From Thermaceae bacterium (GTDB taxonomy: Bacteria > Deinococcota > Deinococci > Deinococcales > Marinithermaceae): a stretch of 30,710 bases of DNA. Positions 1 through 5,626 of this stretch are shown in pieces (positions within the stretch are counted from its first letter, which is position 1; each line of letters starts with the position of its first letter). The stretch lies in assembly GCA_026985615.1 (NCBI GenBank), contig JALSQD010000060.1:1-30710 (forward strand), given 5' to 3'. Both the position numbers and the translations under genes were made by a program. The notes below the pieces were generated by a model that worked only from the letters and a program-made list of their open reading frames with translations, ran no database searches and had not been told where the DNA came from.

Positions 1-113
1 TGGACGAGTATCGGCACTTCTACAACACTCGGCGTTTGCACCAGGCCTTGGGCTACCGGACGCCGCTGGAAGTTGTGGAGTCCAAAAGGGTCAAAGTGGT
101 ATCGTTTTCGTGA
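1..113 (+). mobile_element. 3' end of an insertion-sequence transposase (IS3-like integrase core), partial at window edge
   Basis: The frame starting at base 3 is open from the window edge to TGA at 111-113 and gives about 36 residues. It contains the FYNTRRLHQALGYRTP signature typical of the C-terminal end of rve-type DDE transposases, especially IS3-family OrfB. The gene begins outside the window, so the catalytic D, D and E residues cannot be checked. The right terminal inverted repeat should lie within about 100 bp after the stop, but I cannot define it without the left end. IS481 is a less likely alternative. Family assignment is from the motif only. Confidence 0.8.
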
Positions 114-184
114 AGCACTACAACTACAAGGAGCAGGGCCGGGAGGCTCTGGTGGCCTGAGGGGGTTGACGGGGGAAGACGGTA

Positions 185-209
185 TCACGCACTACGTACC
201 ACGCACCCC
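185..209. repeat. Short array of degenerate 7-bp repeats (CYACGNN)
   Basis: TCACG, CTACG and CCACG occur at 185, 192 and 199, exactly 7 bp apart, followed by a C run at 206. The phase and unit match the longer array at 463-511. Confidence 0.6.
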
Positions 210-213
210 CTCG

Positions 214-231
214 CCTCCCCCTTGGGGGAGG
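214..231. repeat. Perfect 8-bp GC-rich hairpin
   Basis: CCTCCCCC (214-221) and GGGGGAGG (224-231) are exact reverse complements separated by TT. A related hairpin lies at 353-370, and both are preceded by CCCCCTC, so they look like two members of a dispersed palindromic intergenic repeat. No T-run follows this copy, so a terminator role is not supported. Confidence 0.65.
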
Positions 232-294
232 TGGCCGCAGGCCGGAGGGAGGTTGTTCACACGCGAAGCGGGATACAGGGGGTGAGACGTGGGC

Positions 295-326
295 TGGTTG
301 TGGATTGGCGACTGGCTTTTGGCTGT
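295..326. repeat. Short array of 7-bp repeats (TGGCNNN)
   Basis: TGGCGAC, TGGCTTT and TGGCTGT are contiguous at 306, 313 and 320. Related TGG-starting units lie just upstream from 295. The period is 7 bp, the same as the CCACNNN arrays, but the unit is different. Confidence 0.5.
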
Positions 327-352
327 TGCAATGACCACAACCCCCTCCCCAG

Positions 353-380
353 CCCTCCCCCAGGGGAGGGAGTTTCTTTC
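353..380. terminator. Terminator-like GC-rich hairpin with T-rich tail
   Basis: CCCTCCCC (353-360) pairs perfectly with GGGGAGGG (363-370), loop CA. It is followed by the T-rich AGTTTCTTTC. Read on the + strand it could terminate transcription leaving the insertion sequence. Its similarity to the 214-231 hairpin suggests it may instead be a repeat-family member. Confidence 0.4.
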
Positions 381-462
381 TAGCGCGGCCGGACTTAAGG
401 TTTGAACTGCCGTGAAGAAGAAGCTATAACCACAAGCTGCAGGCTACAGACCTTATTATTTA

Positions 463-511
463 CCACGCGCCACGTACCACGAACCACGTACCAGTTACCA
501 CGTACCACGCA
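463..511. repeat. Array of seven degenerate 7-bp repeats (CCACGNN)
   Basis: CCACG, or the single variant CCAGT, recurs at 463, 470, 477, 484, 491, 498 and 505, an exact 7-bp period. The last two bases vary (CG, TA, AA, TA, TA, TA, CA). The array ends about 6 bp before the -10 element of the acetyltransferase gene, so it covers the likely -35 region. Confidence 0.85.
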
Positions 512-516
512 CCCTC

Positions 517-522
517 TACAAT
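517..522 (+). promoter_or_regulatory. -10 element, leaderless spacing, for the acetyltransferase gene
   Basis: TACAAT lies exactly 6 nt before the GTG at 529. The predicted first transcribed base is therefore the G of the start codon. No Shine-Dalgarno sequence is present. Confidence 0.65.
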
Positions 523-528
523 GTAACC

Positions 529-984
529 GTGCTCCGGATCCGCTCCGCCACCCCCGACGACGCCGCGTCCCTGGCGCGGTTCCGGGTCATGCTCTTCGAG
601 GAGATGGGACGGCTCGAGGGGGACGAGGCCGAGTTCGCCCACGCCTCGGAAAACTACTTCGCCTGGGCGCTCTCCACCGAGCGCGAGGTCGCCTGGATCG
701 CCGAAGACCTGGGCGAGCCGGTGGCGGTGCTGGCGATGACCATCGAACCCATGCCGCCCAAGCCGGGCCGGCCGCGGCTAGTGGAAGCCTACATGCACAA
801 CGTATACACCCTTTCAGAGCACCGCCTCTGCGGCCTGGCCGAACGGCTGGTGCACGCCGCGCTGGTCTACGCGGAGAAGGAGGGCGTGCACCGGGTGTGG
901 CTCTATATCTCCGACGACGCCCGTCCGCTTTACGAAAAACCCGGCTTCGTTCCCCACACCCGCTACCTGAAACGTAAGCTGTAG
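529..984 (+). CDS. GNAT-family N-acetyltransferase
   Basis: The 151-residue product has the general layout of a GNAT acetyltransferase, which moves the acetyl group of acetyl-CoA to an amine. It opens with a beta-strand typical of the fold (LRIRSATPDDAASLARF). A central segment around residues 95-115 (LSEHRLCGLAERLVHAAL) occupies the acetyl-CoA-binding position, though the R/Q-x-x-G-x-G/A signature is degenerate. The C-terminal YEKPGFVPHTRYL is the usual 'Y-x-x-x-G-F' of the last strand. The GTG start is chosen because a TACAAT element sits 6 nt upstream and because the fold begins immediately. The next gene follows 2 bp after the stop, so they are probably co-transcribed. The substrate is unknown. 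Confidence 0.85.
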   Translation: MLRIRSATPDDAASLARFRVMLFEEMGRLEGDEAEFAHASENYFAWALSTEREVAWIAEDLGEPVAVLAMTIEPMPPKPGRPRLVEAYMHNVYTLSEHRLCGLAERLVHAALVYAEKEGVHRVWLYISDDARPLYEKPGFVPHTRYLKRKL

Positions 985-986
985 GC

Positions 987-1751
987 GTGCTGAGGCGGCT
1001 GCCCCACCCCCACGTGCCGGCCGAGTATTCGCCGGGGGGCCGACTGCGGGCAGTGGAGCTGCAGCGCTTCCTGGCGCAGCTCCACGACGCGCTCGAGCCC
1101 ATCCGGCCCATCCCGCCGGTCACGCTCTGTGTGCTCGACGAGCACGACTGGCGCCGTTTCACCCGCCTGCCCTACGGCTACCCCTTTCAGCGCAGCAAGC
1201 CGGGCGAGGGCTACGCCGTCTTCGCGCCGCTGCGCTACCCCGACCGGTTGCTCGAGCGTCTGACCCACGTCTTCGCCGAGGCCGCCCGCCGCGGCGGCAG
1301 GCTGCCGGGACCGCTGGCGGTCTTTCTGGACCTGATGATCGCCCACGAGTACGCCCACGCAGTGGCGATGGCCTGGGGGCTCAGGGCGCGGGTGCGCTGG
1401 GTGGACGAGTTTATGGCCAACTACCTCTACATGCTGGCCCTCTACCGCAGCGACCGCGATCTCTATGCCCAGGCGCGCGCCTGGGCCGAGCTGGCGAGCC
1501 GGCTCGAGCCTGAGCGCCGTAGCCTCAGCGGCTTCGAGCGCTACCCGCGCCGCCCGCTGGCCGAGCAGCTGTGGTTCCAGGGCGTCTTCACGCTCGAGGC
1601 CGCGCGCATGATCGAGGAAAGCGGAGACCGCTTCGTGCGGCGGCTGCTCGCCGCCGCACCGCTTTCGCGCCGCGAGCTGCACCGCAAACTGCTTGTGGCC
1701 GAGCCTGGCCTCAAGGCCTTCTTCCGCACCTTTGGCGAGAAGGTAACCTGA
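987..1751 (+). CDS. Uncharacterised protein with HExxH-x16-E motif (putative zincin-like metalloprotein)
   Basis: I do not recognise the family. The 254-residue product contains HEYAH at residues 120-124, preceded by a hydrophobic helix (AVFLDLMIA), as in the active-site helix of zinc metallopeptidases. A Glu at 141, in WVDEFMANYL, is 16 residues after the second His. That matches the gluzincin layout of two His ligands plus a downstream Glu. There is no signal peptide or membrane segment, so it is likely cytoplasmic. The rest is Arg- and Leu-rich and helical. The GTG start follows the acetyltransferase stop by 2 bp, and the stop lies 4 bp before the next ATG. Metal binding and peptidase activity are inferred from the motif alone. 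Confidence 0.75.
   Translation: MLRRLPHPHVPAEYSPGGRLRAVELQRFLAQLHDALEPIRPIPPVTLCVLDEHDWRRFTRLPYGYPFQRSKPGEGYAVFAPLRYPDRLLERLTHVFAEAARRGGRLPGPLAVFLDLMIAHEYAHAVAMAWGLRARVRWVDEFMANYLYMLALYRSDRDLYAQARAWAELASRLEPERRSLSGFERYPRRPLAEQLWFQGVFTLEAARMIEESGDRFVRRLLAAAPLSRRELHRKLLVAEPGLKAFFRTFGEKVT
1744..1749 (+). promoter_or_regulatory. Possible -10 element inside the end of the upstream gene
   Basis: TAACCT ends 6 nt before the ATG at 1756, the spacing seen at the other leaderless-type starts in this window. It lies in coding sequence, and a GAGGG ribosome-binding-like stretch also precedes the ATG, so it may be chance. Confidence 0.3.
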
Positions 1752-1755
1752 GGGC

Positions 1756-2724
1756 ATGGAGCACGTCTTCGTTACCCGCAGCCTTCCCGGAACCGCCCTC
1801 GACGAACTGCGCCAGGCCGGCTACCGGGTGGACGTCTGGCCCGAGTTCCTGGCCCCGCCGCGCGAGGTTCTGCTCGAGCGCGTGCGCGGCGCCGCCGGCC
1901 TGATCACGATGCTCGAAGACCGCGTGGACGCCGAGCTGATGGACGCCGCCGACCCGGGCCTGAAGGTGATCGCCCAGTACGCCGTGGGACTCGACAACAT
2001 CGACCTGGAAGCCGCCAAGAAGCGCGGCATCGTGGTAACCCACACCCCCGGCGTGCTGACGGACGCCACCGCCGATTTGGCCTTCGCGTTGCTCGCCGCC
2101 ACCGCCCGCCGGGTCGTCGAGGGGCACGATTACGTGCGCCGGGGCGAGTGGAAGACCTGGCACCCCGAGCTGCTGCTGGGCCCCGAGCTGCACGGCGCCA
2201 CCGTGGGCGTGGTCGGTTTCGGCCGTATCGGCCAGGCCTTCGCCCGCCGCGCCCGCGGCTTCGAGATGAAGGTGCTCTACACCAGTCGCCGGCCCAAACC
2301 CGAGGCCGAGGCTGCGCTCACCGCCGAACGCGTGGAGCTGGACGAGCTGCTGGCGCGCGCCGACTTCGTCAGCCTGCACACCCCGCTCACCCCCGAGACG
2401 CACCGGCTGATGAACGCGGAGCGGCTCGCGCGGATGAAGGAGGGCGCGGTGCTCGTCAACACCGCGCGCGGCAAGGTGGTGGACACCGAGGCGCTCCTGG
2501 ACGCGCTCGAGCACGGCCCCCTCTTCGCCGCCGGCCTCGACGTGACCGACCCGGAACCGCTGCCGGCGGACCACCCGCTTTCGCGCCACCCCCGGGTGGT
2601 GGTCACCCCCCACATCGGCTCGGCCGGCCGCGCCACCCGCCTGCACATGGCCGAGATGGTGGCGCGCGACGTGCTGGCCGTGCTCCAGGGCCGCCCGCCC
2701 CGGTATCCGGCCACCCCCGCCTGA
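1756..2724 (+). CDS. gyaR: D-2-hydroxyacid dehydrogenase, probably glycerate dehydrogenase / hydroxypyruvate reductase
   Basis: The 322-residue protein is a D-isomer-specific 2-hydroxyacid dehydrogenase. These NAD(P)H enzymes interconvert 2-keto acids, here probably glyoxylate or hydroxypyruvate, and D-2-hydroxy acids. The nucleotide-binding motif GVVGFGRIGQAFARRA is near residue 150. The catalytic Arg is in NTARGKVVD, the Glu in DVTDPEPLP and the His in TPHIGSA, so the R-E-H set is complete. The length matches the glyoxylate/hydroxypyruvate reductase group. The ATG starts 4 bp after the upstream stop and is preceded by GAGGG. The exact substrate (glyoxylate, hydroxypyruvate or another keto acid) cannot be fixed from sequence. 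Confidence 0.9.
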   Translation: MEHVFVTRSLPGTALDELRQAGYRVDVWPEFLAPPREVLLERVRGAAGLITMLEDRVDAELMDAADPGLKVIAQYAVGLDNIDLEAAKKRGIVVTHTPGVLTDATADLAFALLAATARRVVEGHDYVRRGEWKTWHPELLLGPELHGATVGVVGFGRIGQAFARRARGFEMKVLYTSRRPKPEAEAALTAERVELDELLARADFVSLHTPLTPETHRLMNAERLARMKEGAVLVNTARGKVVDTEALLDALEHGPLFAAGLDVTDPEPLPADHPLSRHPRVVVTPHIGSAGRATRLHMAEMVARDVLAVLQGRPPRYPATPA

Positions 2725-2765
2725 CCGCTTCGCGCTCGCTGGAACGGATTACGGTAATATATTTA

Positions 2766-2797
2766 CAGGTGCAACGTATAAAACCTGCATGCACCTG
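2766..2797. promoter_or_regulatory. Inverted repeat around a TATAAA element upstream of the HhH gene
   Basis: CAGGTGCA (2766-2773) and TGCACCTG (2790-2797) are perfect reverse complements 16 bp apart. Between them lies TATAAA (2777-2782), a plausible -10 element for the gene starting at 2815. The arrangement suits an operator or an mRNA hairpin. No regulator is identified. Confidence 0.45.
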
Positions 2798-2814
2798 AGG
2801 AATTGGAGTTGAAC

Positions 2815-3381
2815 ATGGCCCTGTGGTACGTTCTTATCGGAATCCTCATTGGCTGGGTCGTCGAGTGGGTAATCGACGTGCTCTACTGGCGGGGCCAGGT
2901 CGCCGCCCTGCGCACCGAGGTCGAGGGCTGCCACCGGCACCTGGCCGACGAGCGGGAGCAAAACCGGCAGCTGCGAACCAAGATGGTCTTCCTCGAGGAG
3001 GAGGAGCGCAAGCTCCAGGCGCGCATCCGTACGCTCGAGGGCGAGGCCGACCAGCTCAAGAACGAGCGCGACGCCGCGCTCCAGGAGCTCCGGGCGATCC
3101 AAACCGCGCCGCCGGAAAGCGTTGAGTCCGACGACCTGAAGGTCATCGAAGGCATCGGTCCCAAGATCGAGCGCCTCCTCAACGACGCGGGCATCCGCAC
3201 CTTCGCCGAGCTCGCCCGCACCTCGGTAGAGCGCCTGCGGGCGATCTTGCAGGAAGCGGGGCCGCGCTTCCGCCTGGCCGACCCCACCACTTGGCCGCGC
3301 CAGGCCGGCATGGCAGCCGAGGAGCGTTGGGACGAGCTCAAAGACTACCAGGACGCCCTCCAGGGCGGCCGCGAGGGCTAA
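2815..3381 (+). CDS. Membrane-anchored coiled-coil protein with C-terminal helix-hairpin-helix domain
   Basis: The 188-residue protein has an N-terminal membrane helix (about residues 3-24), a charged coiled coil rich in Glu, Arg and Leu (about 28-97), and a C-terminal helix-hairpin-helix-like domain. The latter starts at DDLKVIEGIGPKIERLL (about 107-123) and continues with AGIRTFAELA. Such domains bind nucleic acid or proteins and occur in many small membrane-tethered bacterial proteins of unknown role. The ATG at 2815 is preferred over an in-frame TTG at 2803 because GGAG lies 6 nt upstream of the ATG and overlaps the TTG codon. The LysM gene starts one base after the stop, so they are probably co-transcribed. 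Confidence 0.8.
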   Translation: MALWYVLIGILIGWVVEWVIDVLYWRGQVAALRTEVEGCHRHLADEREQNRQLRTKMVFLEEEERKLQARIRTLEGEADQLKNERDAALQELRAIQTAPPESVESDDLKVIEGIGPKIERLLNDAGIRTFAELARTSVERLRAILQEAGPRFRLADPTTWPRQAGMAAEERWDELKDYQDALQGGREG

Positions 3382-3382
3382 G

Positions 3383-4270
3383 ATGGCAACCACGCGCCGC
3401 TTCCCCCTGGCCTACGACGCCTTCAAGGCCCTGGTGGCGCTGCTTCTTTTGCTCGCCATCGTGCTGCTCGCCCCCGAGCGCACCCCGCCCGAGGTAGAGG
3501 TCGCCGTGGACCCCGGTGGAACTGTCACGCTCAGCGGCACCGCGCCCCGCGGCACCGAGGTAACGCTCGAGGTGTTGCGGGAAGGGCGCGTCGTGGATCG
3601 CTTCGCCGCTCGCGCGGACGACCTGGGACGCTGGGTGGCCGCGCGCGGCTATGCACCCGGACGCTATACCCTGACCGCGCGCCTGGGACAGGGGCCCGCC
3701 ACCACGCTGGACTTCGAGGTCCCCGCGCCGGCCGCCCTGGCACCCATCGCCATCGACCCGCTACCGGCCGAGCCGCGAGCGCCGCTGCGGCTCAGCGGCC
3801 GCGCCGAGCCAGGCGAGGTACTGGTCGTCTTCGTGGACGGGCTGGCCGTGGGTGAGATCACCGCAGGCCCCGACGGGCGCTGGGCCTTCACGCTGGACGC
3901 CCCGGCGGGCGGGCACACCGTCCAGATCGCCTACCGCAAGGCGCCTGAGATCGCGGGTCCGGCCGTCGCCCTGGTGCTCGAGCCCGAAGAAGAAGCAGGA
4001 ACGCCCGCCGAAACAAACATGGCCGAGGCCACCGAGCCGGACGCTACCGACGCCGCTCCCGAGCCCGAACCGGTCGAAGGCCAGGCCTACGTGGTCCAGG
4101 AAGGCGACTGGCTCAGCAAGCTGGCCGAGGTGTACCTGGGCGACCCCATGCGCTACGACGAGATCCGCGAGGCCACCAACGCCCGCGCCGCGAGCGACGA
4201 CCGCTTCGCGACCATCGAGGACGACAACCTGATCTACCCCGGGGAAACGATCTGGATACCCGCGCCCTAG
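3383..4270 (+). CDS. Membrane-anchored protein with bacterial Ig-like region and C-terminal LysM domain
   Basis: The 295-residue product has a short basic N-terminus and a membrane helix at about residues 13-29 (AFKALVALLLLLAIVLL). Two beta-rich Ig-like segments follow (about 36-113 and 120-198; LSGTAPRGTEV and LSGRAEPGEVL are equivalent positions). Then comes an acidic Pro/Ala/Glu linker (about 200-230) and a LysM domain at about 235-293 (YVVQEGDWLSKLAEVYLGD ... IYPGETIWIP). LysM binds N-acetylglucosamine-containing polymers such as peptidoglycan, so the protein probably tethers the cytoplasmic membrane to the cell wall. It follows the HhH gene by one base. Its TAG overlaps the TAG of the convergent regulator gene on a shared CTAG. 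Confidence 0.85.
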   Translation: MATTRRFPLAYDAFKALVALLLLLAIVLLAPERTPPEVEVAVDPGGTVTLSGTAPRGTEVTLEVLREGRVVDRFAARADDLGRWVAARGYAPGRYTLTARLGQGPATTLDFEVPAPAALAPIAIDPLPAEPRAPLRLSGRAEPGEVLVVFVDGLAVGEITAGPDGRWAFTLDAPAGGHTVQIAYRKAPEIAGPAVALVLEPEEEAGTPAETNMAEATEPDATDAAPEPEPVEGQAYVVQEGDWLSKLAEVYLGDPMRYDEIREATNARAASDDRFATIEDDNLIYPGETIWIPAP

Positions 4271-4890
4271 GGCTGGGTTTTCGTTTCGTTCGCGTCTACC
4301 ACACGGTAACGGCAGCAGCGGTCGCCCTGGGCGATGCTGCATTCGCGCTCGAGCCGCACGCCCAGGAGCTCACCAAAGAACTCCATTTCAAGCGAGCAGA
4401 TCTCGCGGTGGCCGCGCGCCAGCGCCAGCTTGGGGCAGCGCTGCTGTTCGAGTGCGAGCTCACCCCGCCGCACCTCGCTCTCCGCCTGGTAGCCGCGCTC
4501 GGTAAGCCACTCGGCCAGCCGCTGCACCCGTTCTTTCAGCGGCAACCCCTCGAAGCTGCTCTGCCAGCGGCGTAGCTGCTCACGGTAGCGGGCGCGCATG
4601 ACCCGCACCCCCGCGCCCGGGCCATAGAGCTGCTCGATCTGCTCGAGCATCTCGTTGCAGATTCGCGCGTACGCGGTAGGCTCGTCGATCGCCTCGTACA
4701 GGCGCAGCGGACGCCCGCGCCCGCCCTTGCTCTCGGTGCGCACCCGCACGTAACCGCTCTCGCGCAGATCTTCCAGATGGCGGTAGACCGCGACCTTGGA
4801 AAGCCCCAGCTCACGGGCCAGTTGCGCCGCCGACGCCGGCCGCAGGCGCAGGTGTTCCAGGATCTTCTGCTTGGTCACCCCCTGCTTCAC
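4267..4890 (-). CDS. SufR/ArsR-type winged-helix regulator with C-terminal cysteine cluster (probable Fe-S sensor)
   Basis: The 207-residue protein begins with a winged helix-turn-helix (about residues 5-65; SAAQLARELGLSKVAVYRHL is the recognition unit, GRGRPLRLY the wing). The C-terminal half carries Cys152, Cys165, Cys184, Cys192 and Cys193. The Cys152-x12-Cys165 spacing matches the first pair of the 4Fe-4S ligands in cyanobacterial SufR, and the ending GDRCCRYRV resembles the SufR C-terminus. SufR represses Fe-S assembly genes in response to cluster state, but no suf genes are visible here. The GTG start has a strong AAGGAGGT (4894-4901, complement) with good spacing. It lies 17 nt after the PEBP gene, so they form a likely operon, divergent from the octaheme cytochrome it may control. 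Confidence 0.8.
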   Translation of the reverse strand: MKQGVTKQKILEHLRLRPASAAQLARELGLSKVAVYRHLEDLRESGYVRVRTESKGGRGRPLRLYEAIDEPTAYARICNEMLEQIEQLYGPGAGVRVMRARYREQLRRWQSSFEGLPLKERVQRLAEWLTERGYQAESEVRRGELALEQQRCPKLALARGHREICSLEMEFFGELLGVRLERECSIAQGDRCCRYRVVDANETKTQP

Positions 4891-4907
4891 GCGACCTCCT
4901 TCGCGCG

Positions 4908-5459
4908 CTACCGGCGCCCGTACAAAACCGTACCTTCGGCCTCGGCCAACACCCAGGGCGCCATGGCCGCTTCCACCTGCGCGGCAGTGGCCCCGGCCGG
5001 CAACCCCAGCGTGGGCGTAGCGAGCGCGTAGAGGCGGAACACGTAGTGGTGCTCGCTGCCCCGAGGCGGGCAGGGCCCTCCGTAGCCCATCTTGCCATAA
5101 TCATTGCGGCCCTCCCGCAACCACCGCGCGCCGCTCGCACCCTCATCAAGTTTGCGCACGCCCGCAGGTAAATCGTAGACGACCCAATGCACGAAGGTGC
5201 CCCGGGGCGCGTCCGGATCCAGCACGAGCAGCACGAAGCTGGCTGTCTCCTGCGGGGCACCGCTCCAGGCAAGCGGGGGGCTCAGGTTCCGCGCGCCGGG
5301 CCCGCACAGGGCGTAGCGTGCCGGCAGGTGCTCGCCCCAGGCAAACGCAGGGCTCATGATTTTCATGGAGTCATCACCCTGAGCGCCCGCTCCCCCCAGC
5401 AGGAACCAGCCAAAGAGCCCGACCACAAGGGCCCACCGCAAGGTCCACCTGGTTTTCAT
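4908..5459 (-). CDS. Exported PEBP-family protein (YbhB/YbcL type)
   Basis: The 183-residue product has a signal peptide (MKTRWTLRWALVVGLFGWFL, then GGAGAQG) and a phosphatidylethanolamine-binding-protein domain. Diagnostic motifs are DPDAPRGTFVHWVVYDLP and GYGGPCPPRGSEHHYVF, which build the anion-binding pocket. Bacterial members have no settled function; ligand binding or protease inhibition has been proposed for relatives. In-frame ATGs also exist at 5471 and 5468. I chose 5459 because it gives a compact signal peptide and because a TATCAT element (5470-5475, complement) would put the transcription start only about 4 nt upstream of it. It is followed after 17 nt by the Fe-S regulator gene. 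Confidence 0.85.
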   Translation of the reverse strand: MKTRWTLRWALVVGLFGWFLLGGAGAQGDDSMKIMSPAFAWGEHLPARYALCGPGARNLSPPLAWSGAPQETASFVLLVLDPDAPRGTFVHWVVYDLPAGVRKLDEGASGARWLREGRNDYGKMGYGGPCPPRGSEHHYVFRLYALATPTLGLPAGATAAQVEAAMAPWVLAEAEGTVLYGRR

Positions 5460-5469
5460 ACTCCACATC

Positions 5470-5475
5470 ATGATA
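5470..5475 (-). promoter_or_regulatory. Possible -10 element of the PEBP/regulator operon
   Basis: TATCAT on the minus strand lies 10 nt before the ATG at 5459, giving a predicted leader of about 4 nt. No clear -35 is visible. Confidence 0.4.
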
Positions 5476-5526
5476 CAACCATTAAGGTTTTCCAGGACAT
5501 TTTTCCTAGTGAACAGTTTGTGAAAG

Positions 5527-5548
5527 TTGGCGACAATAAAGTCGCCAA
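5527..5548. promoter_or_regulatory. Perfect 8-bp palindrome with 6-bp centre; candidate operator between divergent genes
   Basis: TTGGCGAC (5527-5534) and GTCGCCAA (5541-5548) are exact reverse complements around AATAAA. The inner part, CGAC-N6-GTCG, has the same geometry as the known cyanobacterial SufR box CAAC-N6-GTTG. The centre contains TAAAGT (5537-5542), a possible -10 of the cytochrome gene, so a bound protein could block transcription. That the adjacent SufR-like protein is the binder is inference. Confidence 0.55.
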
Positions 5549-5626
5549 GTCCGATAACGCAACCAACGTGGCGCTTCCGACCCGCGCTCTCCTGTGTTGC
5601 CGTAGCCGCCTGCGAAAGGAGGCTCT

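Larger units (their letters stand above)
114..528. other. 415-bp gene-free region with hairpins and 7-bp repeat arrays
   Basis: No convincing gene lies between the transposase end and the acetyltransferase start. The short open frames here translate low-complexity sequence. The region holds two GC-rich perfect hairpins (214-231 and 353-370) and several runs of a degenerate 7-bp unit (185-209, 295-326, 463-511), annotated separately. It ends in the promoter of the gene starting at 529. Its character resembles the gene-free region at the other end of the window. Confidence 0.7.

Noticed and set aside
463..511. CRISPR-like spacing of repeats
   Set aside because: The period is only 7 bp, with no 23-37-bp repeat or unique spacers and no cas genes nearby.
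2803..2814. TTG start for the HhH gene, 12 bases upstream of the chosen ATG
   Set aside because: The TTG lies at the edge of the GGAG ribosome-binding site that correctly spaces the ATG at 2815.
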